Source: a bacterium
GTDB taxonomy: Bacteria; Margulisbacteria; Marinamargulisbacteria; SXXA01
Direction: 5' to 3'
NCBI GenBank assembly: GCA_947502965.1
Contig: CANNCG010000038.1
Coordinates: forward strand, 1-9,941
Length of the DNA: 9,941 bases
The position numbers were made by a program, and so were the translations under genes. The notes below the pieces were generated by a model. It saw only the letters and a program-made list of their open reading frames with translations, made no database searches and was not told where the DNA came from. Positions 7,175 through 9,941 of this stretch are shown here, one piece after another (positions within the stretch are counted from its first letter, which is position 1; every line of letters begins with the position of its first letter).

Positions 7175-8272
7175 TCATCCGGTCCCCGTTTTATTTGGGA
7201 TGGGGTTAGCGTGGGAATACGCCTCTGAAATCGCGGTTAGCATCTTGGGTACAATAAAGGGATTTTTGACCAAAGCCGTGGCCATTCCCACCAAACCCGC
7301 CCCGGCGGCCAAGGCCGCCAACGCCTGTGCCGGCGTCGAGATCCCACCCGTTGCCATCATCGGGATCCCGTAGGGGCGTAGCAGCGTCAGCATCTCCAAA
7401 GTCCTAGGAAAAAGCAATGCCCCACTGAGACCCCCACCGCCTCTGGAAAGCGCCGCCATCGGCAATCCGACCGACTCACATTTGCGATATTGGGTATTCC
7501 CCAAATTGACATAGACACGGGGTACCCTTTTCAAAATATCGGCAAAGCGACACAGGCTTTCATTGGATTGATCAGGGGACAATTTGACCCCTATCACCCT
7601 ATCCGTCCGCGCACGCATATAGACCAACAACGCGCCCAACAGCTCCGGATGGGCCAACAGACTTTGCCCCTCATCGGTATTGGGACAGCTAATATTGACT
7701 TCAAAAAAAACATCGGGCCGTGACAAGGCGGCATTCAGCGCATCGAATACCTGACGGTAGTCCTCCGGTGTTTCACCGCCAATACTGAGCCCCAAGGGAG
7801 ATACTCCAGCAAACAGAGGGTTACGCCCCGTCTCAATATCCGAGACCAAGGCATGCACCCCCGAACCAGGAAGCCCCATCGCATTGATCAGTCCCTTGTC
7901 CCCCAAATCCTGAATACGAGGACAAGGATTACCCTCACGCTTGGCGGTCAAAACGGTTTTGTAAATCACAGAACCCAGGCCCAGATGATACCAAAACAGC
8001 AGCATGCCAGGATCATCTTTGAACGACGACGCCACCAAAGGGGACCGAAACGACAACCCCAAAAACGCCGTCTTGAGCACGGGCGGAACCGAAAACTGTA
8101 GCCAACCCAAGCACCGCTGTGGCATACGTGCCAGAAGACTATCTCCCCAATAAATCACAGGCTCCAGATCCATCGGACGCCCACGCATATGGCTATACGT
8201 GGAAAACCCCAAGATTGCGGATTGGCGTATGAGGATATAGAGGAGGGCCGGCAGTGGATAGAAGATAGCCAT
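7175..8272 (-). CDS. pyrD: Dihydroorotate dehydrogenase (mixed class features)
   Basis: The FMN enzyme oxidises dihydroorotate to orotate in pyrimidine synthesis. The 365 residues form a TIM barrel with EGNPCPRI (113-120), NAMGLPGSGV (130-139), NISCPNT (193-199), GVKLSPD (228-234), GGGLSGALLFP (279-289) and MATGGI (306-311), the last two supplying FMN phosphate contacts. The catalytic base appears to be C196, as in class 1 enzymes, whereas class 2 enzymes use Ser in NxSSPN. K105-T106 and K230 are also class 1-like. Yet the chain has an N-terminal extension of about 65 residues with a hydrophobic stretch (4-23, YPLPALLYILI), like class 2 membrane-associated enzymes, and it also has the GGLSG loop. 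The electron acceptor therefore cannot be told. Start ATG 8272 has AAGGG about 7 nt upstream. No pyrK-type partner gene is adjacent. Separated from accB by a long leader, pyrD may be its own unit. A related FMN barrel oxidoreductase is less likely. Confidence 0.88.
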   Translation of the reverse strand: MAIFYPLPALLYILIRQSAILGFSTYSHMRGRPMDLEPVIYWGDSLLARMPQRCLGWLQFSVPPVLKTAFLGLSFRSPLVASSFKDDPGMLLFWYHLGLGSVIYKTVLTAKREGNPCPRIQDLGDKGLINAMGLPGSGVHALVSDIETGRNPLFAGVSPLGLSIGGETPEDYRQVFDALNAALSRPDVFFEVNISCPNTDEGQSLLAHPELLGALLVYMRARTDRVIGVKLSPDQSNESLCRFADILKRVPRVYVNLGNTQYRKCESVGLPMAALSRGGGGLSGALLFPRTLEMLTLLRPYGIPMMATGGISTPAQALAALAAGAGLVGMATALVKNPFIVPKMLTAISEAYSHANPIPNKTGTG

Positions 8273-8358
8273 TAGAGACCCTTATCCTGCCACAAGGCAT
8301 CTGAAATTCCAACCCTGTCCGGGTACGCCAAAATCTTATTTCAAAGCATTTTTCCTTC

Positions 8359-8387
8359 AGAGTACGCTAGGCCATGCGCTCTGTTAA
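8359..8387 (-). promoter_or_regulatory. Candidate sigma-70-type promoter for pyrD
   Basis: On the minus strand TTAACA (8387-8382, five of six to TTGACA) is separated by 17 nt from TACTCT (8364-8359). The -10 box is only three of six, but the matches are at the most conserved first, second and last positions. It would give a 5' leader of roughly 80 nt before ATG 8272. Confidence 0.3.
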
Positions 8388-8410
8388 AATACACTATTCC
8401 ATCGTCTTAC

Positions 8411-8447
8411 CAGCCGCCGAACCCTTGAGAACGCGGGCTGTTTTTTT
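8411..8447 (+). terminator. Terminator-like hairpin with T7, facing away from pyrD
   Basis: CAGCC (8411-8415) and GGCTG (8436-8440) form a stem, with CG/CG extending it past a two-base mismatch, and TTTTTTT (8441-8447) follows at once. This is the form of a plus-strand intrinsic terminator, although the loop is long. No plus-strand gene is visible upstream, so it may end a short unannotated RNA or be a relic of a lost neighbour. Confidence 0.4.
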
Positions 8448-8467
8448 ACTCAAAAATGCGCTATGCC

Positions 8468-8494
8468 TATACCCATTCCAAAATGAAACCTGGA
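8468..8494 (+). repeat. Dispersed repeat, copy B (TATACCCATTCCAAAATG...)
   Basis: This copy starts TATACCCATTCCAAAATG and continues AAACCTGGA. It matches copy A (437-463, opposite strand) in 25 of 27 positions and is partly matched by copy C at 6870-6892. It runs straight into the second module CCTGGATTTCAAATCG (8489-8504). A 41-codon frame (8456-8581) spans it, encoding YTHSKMKPGFQIG, and ends inside the left end of the IS5-like element. There is no clear ribosome binding site, so I do not call it a gene. Confidence 0.7.
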
Positions 8495-8504
8495 TTTCAA
8501 ATCG
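8489..8504 (+). repeat. Short repeat module CCWGGATTTCAAATCG, right copy
   Basis: CCTGGATTTCAAATCG matches 276-291 in 15 of 16 positions and overlaps the end of the dispersed repeat copy B. GATTTCAAATC is near-palindromic. Confidence 0.5.
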
Positions 8505-8576
8505 GGCGCTGTCGCGAAATGAAAGAATTAGGCACAAAAATCAATAAAGGGAATTTGGGACTATTTTTCAGGCCTA

Positions 8577-8593
8577 CATAGTGTAGTCACGAG
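8577..8593 (+). repeat. Left terminal inverted repeat of the IS5-family element
   Basis: CATAGTGTAGTCACGAG pairs with the right end at 9363-9379 with one mismatch. Similarity continues outward by three more bases with one mismatch (CTA versus TTA), so the true tip could be up to 3 nt further out. Confidence 0.75.
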
Positions 8594-8613
8594 TTCGGGT
8601 TATCCTGTATAAT
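8584..8613 (+). promoter_or_regulatory. Likely promoter of the IS5-family transposase
   Basis: A perfect TATAAT (8608-8613) follows TAGTCA (8584-8589, four of six to TTGACA) at 18 nt. The -35 lies within the inverted repeat, as is common in IS elements, so transposase bound to the end could also repress transcription. Confidence 0.5.
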
Positions 8614-8630
8614 TCTCCAAAAACGGAGAG
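8614..8630 (+). promoter_or_regulatory. Transposase ribosome binding site inside a small hairpin
   Basis: GGAGAG (8625-8630) is 6 nt before ATG 8637. TCTCC (8614-8618) can pair with GGAGA (8625-8629) across AAAAAC, hiding the site. It directly follows the TATAAT box, so a transcript from the element's own promoter would start within or after the left arm and leave the site free, while read-through from outside would fold it. Confidence 0.45.
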
Positions 8631-8636
8631 TGCGAA

Positions 8637-9369
8637 ATGGAAGCAGGACATCGACGCCATGATATTTCAGACAAAGACTGGGGTTTACTGGCGCAACATC
8701 TGCCGGGAAGAAAAGGGGTGTGGGGAGGCATCGCCAAAAACAACCGACAATTCATCAATGCCGTGTTTTGGATACTGCGAACAGGGGCTCCTTGGAGAGA
8801 TTTGCCGCCTGATTTTGGAGGCTGGAGCAATACGCATCGGCGATTTATTCGATGGAGAAATGCTGGAGTTTGGGAGAAGTTGCTAGATGTTTTGATTGAG
8901 GATCCAGATTACGAATGGTTGATGATAGATGTCAGTCATTGCAAGGTACACCCCCATGCAGCGAGCGCAAAAGGGGGCTCAACACCAAGGTACATTTGGC
9001 CGTGGATGCGCATGGTATGCCGGTCAGAGTCGTTATCACTCAGGGTACCACTGCGGATTGCAAGTGTGCTTCAACATTAATTGAGGGAATAGATGCCGAA
9101 TATCTTCTTGCTGATCGTGGCTATGATACAGATGACATTATTGAGCAAGCAAAAAAGCAAGGCATGACGCCCGTTATTCCACCCAAAAAAACAGAAAAAT
9201 ACAGAGAGCGTACGACAGAGGTATTTATAGCCTCAGACATCTGGTTAAGAACGCTTTTTTACACCTCAAGCGCTTACGAGGTATCGCAACTCGGTATGCA
9301 AAAAATACAGCCTCTTTTTTAGCGGCTGTTCATATCCGATGCATTTCTCTGTGGCTAAACATCTCGTGA
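8637..9369 (+). pseudogene. IS5-family (IS427-like) transposase, two frame changes
   Basis: This DDE transposase is read in three frames. Frame one from ATG 8637 gives the N-terminus with INAVFWILRTGAPWRDLPPD, FGGWSNTHRRFIRW and LMIDVSHCKVHPHAA (first catalytic Asp in MID). Near 8966-8979 the frame changes: AKGG is followed directly by the GLNTKVHLAVDAHG segment, and the short stretch normally between them (about NQ..xRTKGG) is missing, so a deletion of about 28 or 31 nt between AAAAGGGGG-like repeats is inferred. The middle part has LADRGYDTDDII (second Asp) and VIPPKK. After A7 at 9185-9191 the frame shifts by -1 and continues NRKIQRAYDRGIYSLRHLVK, then FLHLKRLRGIATRYAKNTAS, up to TGA 9367-9369 in the right inverted repeat. 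The first lesion should inactivate the copy; the second may be programmed. Confidence 0.85.
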
Positions 9370-9379
9370 CTATACTATG
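9363..9379 (-). repeat. Right terminal inverted repeat of the IS5-family element
   Basis: On the minus strand CATAGTATAGTCACGAG matches the left end in 16 of 17 positions. The transposase stop TGA (9367-9369) lies inside it. Confidence 0.75.
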
Positions 9380-9584
9380 TAAGGGGTTAGGCTGTGGTTC
9401 TTGGAGTGGTTACTTTTGAATATCATATCGTGTAAGGGGATCTTGTAACGCCTCCCGTAGGATCTACGCGTGGTTGGATAGAGCGGTGGTAGTCGGTTTT
9501 TTTGCAAAATAAAAATCACCAAAAAGACAAGTTCGGCATGTTTTTTACGCTCAAACTTTGGTAAAGTAGAGAGATGAAATTAAC

Positions 9585-9590
9585 AAGGAG
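9585..9590 (+). promoter_or_regulatory. Strong ribosome binding site of the truncated 31-codon gene
   Basis: AAGGAG is 7 nt before ATG 9598. It is the best Shine-Dalgarno match in this part of the window and is the main reason to believe the following short frame once began a real gene. Confidence 0.6.
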
Positions 9591-9597
9591 TGAGCAA

Positions 9598-9693
9598 ATG
9601 GCTTTTTACGATTATGACCTTACAGAACAAGTAAAAGGGAAGCACGACCTTTCTAAAATCGAAGAGGTGGTAGGCTTTTCTGGGTTGGTGTGA
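9598..9693 (+). pseudogene. 5' fragment of a gene cut by an IS3-family insertion
   Basis: ATG 9598 opens a frame of 31 residues, starting MAFYDYDLTEQVKGKHDLSK and ending IEEVVGFSGLV. Its stop TGA (9691-9693) is formed by the first three bases of the IS3-family end, so the coding sequence was interrupted there. The good AAGGAG site upstream supports past expression. I do not recognise the family with confidence. The 'LSKIEEVVGFSGLV' pattern recalls the start of some DDE transposases of the IS5/IS1182 type, but it could be a host gene. The remainder would lie beyond the right end of the IS3 element, outside the window. Confidence 0.5.
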
Positions 9694-9941
9694 GCTTGCC
9701 CCCAAAAAGTGGACCAGTAGAATAGATAGACTCTGGAGGACACGAATATGGGGAAGAAACAGAAAAGTTACAGTGCGGATATAAAGGCGCGAGTGGGGCT
9801 AGAAGCAAAGAGAAGTCAAAAAACGGTTTCCCAGATAGCCAGCGAGTATCAGGTACATCCGACGCAGGTAAACCAGTGGAAGAAGCAGGCGATGGAAACT
9901 ATTCGGTCTGGATTTAGCAGCAGGAAAGAGCAAGCCGTCAG
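9691..9941 (+). mobile_element. Left end of an IS3-family insertion sequence
   Basis: TGAGCTTGCCCCCAAAAAGT followed by GGACCAG (9691-9717) is a typical IS3-family left inverted repeat, with its TG tip and the CCCCC-AAAAAGTGGACC stretch. It is followed after about 30 nt by an OrfA-type gene. The element continues beyond the window. Its insertion interrupted the small gene starting at 9598. Confidence 0.8.
9748..9941 (+). CDS. IS3-family transposase OrfA (helix-turn-helix), partial
   Basis: The frame runs from ATG 9748 to the window edge (64 complete codons), with GGAGGA (9735-9740) 7 nt upstream. The protein contains YSADIKARVGLEAKRSQKTV, then SQIASEYQVHPTQVNQWKKQ, the helix-turn-helix of IS3-family OrfA proteins (HTH_Tnp_1 type), which binds the element's ends. 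In intact elements OrfA overlaps OrfB, the DDE integrase part, and the two are joined by -1 frameshifting; both the overlap and OrfB are outside this window. No defect is visible in the part shown. Confidence 0.88.
   Translation, partial: MGKKQKSYSADIKARVGLEAKRSQKTVSQIASEYQVHPTQVNQWKKQAMETIRSGFSSRKEQAV

Larger units (their letters stand above)
8577..9379 (+). mobile_element. IS5-family (IS427-like) insertion sequence, full length but frame-disrupted
   Basis: The element is about 803 bp, the usual size for the IS427 group. Its ends are inverted repeats: CATAGTGTAGTCACGAG at 8577-8593 and the complement of CATAGTATAGTCACGAG at 9363-9379, 16 of 17 matching. Both ends abut TA (8575-8576 and 9380-9381), consistent with a TA target duplication, although 2 bp is weak proof. 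Inside is one degraded transposase gene with its own promoter and ribosome binding site. It lies 300 bp upstream of pyrD, pointing away. Confidence 0.8.

Noticed and set aside
6937..7209. Plus-strand 90-codon frame in the accB leader
   Set aside because: No ribosome binding site, no recognisable domain, and it runs antisense into the pyrD 3' end.
9471..9489. tRNA-like D-arm sequence (TGGTTGGATAGAGCGGTGG)
   Set aside because: The D-arm resemblance is good, but no acceptor stem, anticodon arm or TTCGA-type T arm can be built around it.
1..9941. Defence system, CRISPR array or novel multi-gene system
   Set aside because: No regularly spaced repeats, no Cas, toxin-antitoxin or reverse transcriptase-like frames; all intact non-mobile genes are recognisable housekeeping genes.

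Overview
The window (roughly 50% G+C by eye) holds a compact block of six housekeeping genes, all on the minus strand, bordered by insertion sequences on both sides. In order of transcription the genes are pyrD (dihydroorotate dehydrogenase), accB (biotin carboxyl carrier protein), recJ (ssDNA exonuclease), a RelA/SpoT homologue (Rsh, (p)ppGpp synthetase/hydrolase), rdgB (non-canonical purine NTP pyrophosphatase) and dnaB (replicative helicase). It is clearly bacterial and chromosomal. The lineage cannot be fixed from sequence reading alone. The Rsh (RFKD synthetase motif, TGS and C-terminal ACT) and the DnaB read more like cyanobacterial or Firmicute-type proteins, or their deep-branching relatives, than like enterobacterial ones. 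The density of degraded and nested IS elements suggests a plastic genome, perhaps of a host-associated bacterium; that is inference.

Layout, left to right. 1-189: the right end of an IS66-like element, with a transposase C-terminus and a terminal repeat ending GCGCTTAC. 190-523: a G+C-rich stretch with no convincing gene, carrying two short repeat modules that recur near the other end of the operon. 524-6825: five genes packed almost without gaps (accB-recJ 5 nt apart, recJ-rsh overlapping by ATGA, rsh-rdgB 3 nt apart, rdgB-dnaB overlapping by 8 nt), which looks like one translationally coupled operon. 6826-7174: a non-coding leader of about 350 nt upstream of accB with several hairpins. 7175-8272: pyrD. 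8273-8576: upstream region with a possible pyrD promoter, a terminator-like hairpin facing the opposite way, and a repeat copy. 8577-9379: a complete but frame-disrupted IS5-family (IS427-like) element with both inverted repeats. 9383-9690: short spacer and a 31-codon gene fragment. 9691-9941: the left end of an IS3-family element that cuts that fragment.

The accB-recJ-rsh-rdgB-dnaB operon joins fatty-acid precursor supply, DNA repair, the stringent response, nucleotide-pool cleaning and replication fork unwinding. Co-expression would tie growth-rate signalling to DNA replication and its quality control, but this is inference from gene order only. No CRISPR array, defence island or secondary-metabolite cluster was seen. 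The items most worth a second look are the small dispersed repeat with the core TATACCCRTTCCAAAATG, the PyrD with mixed class features, the operon architecture, the accB leader, and the possible slippery site in the IS5 transposase.
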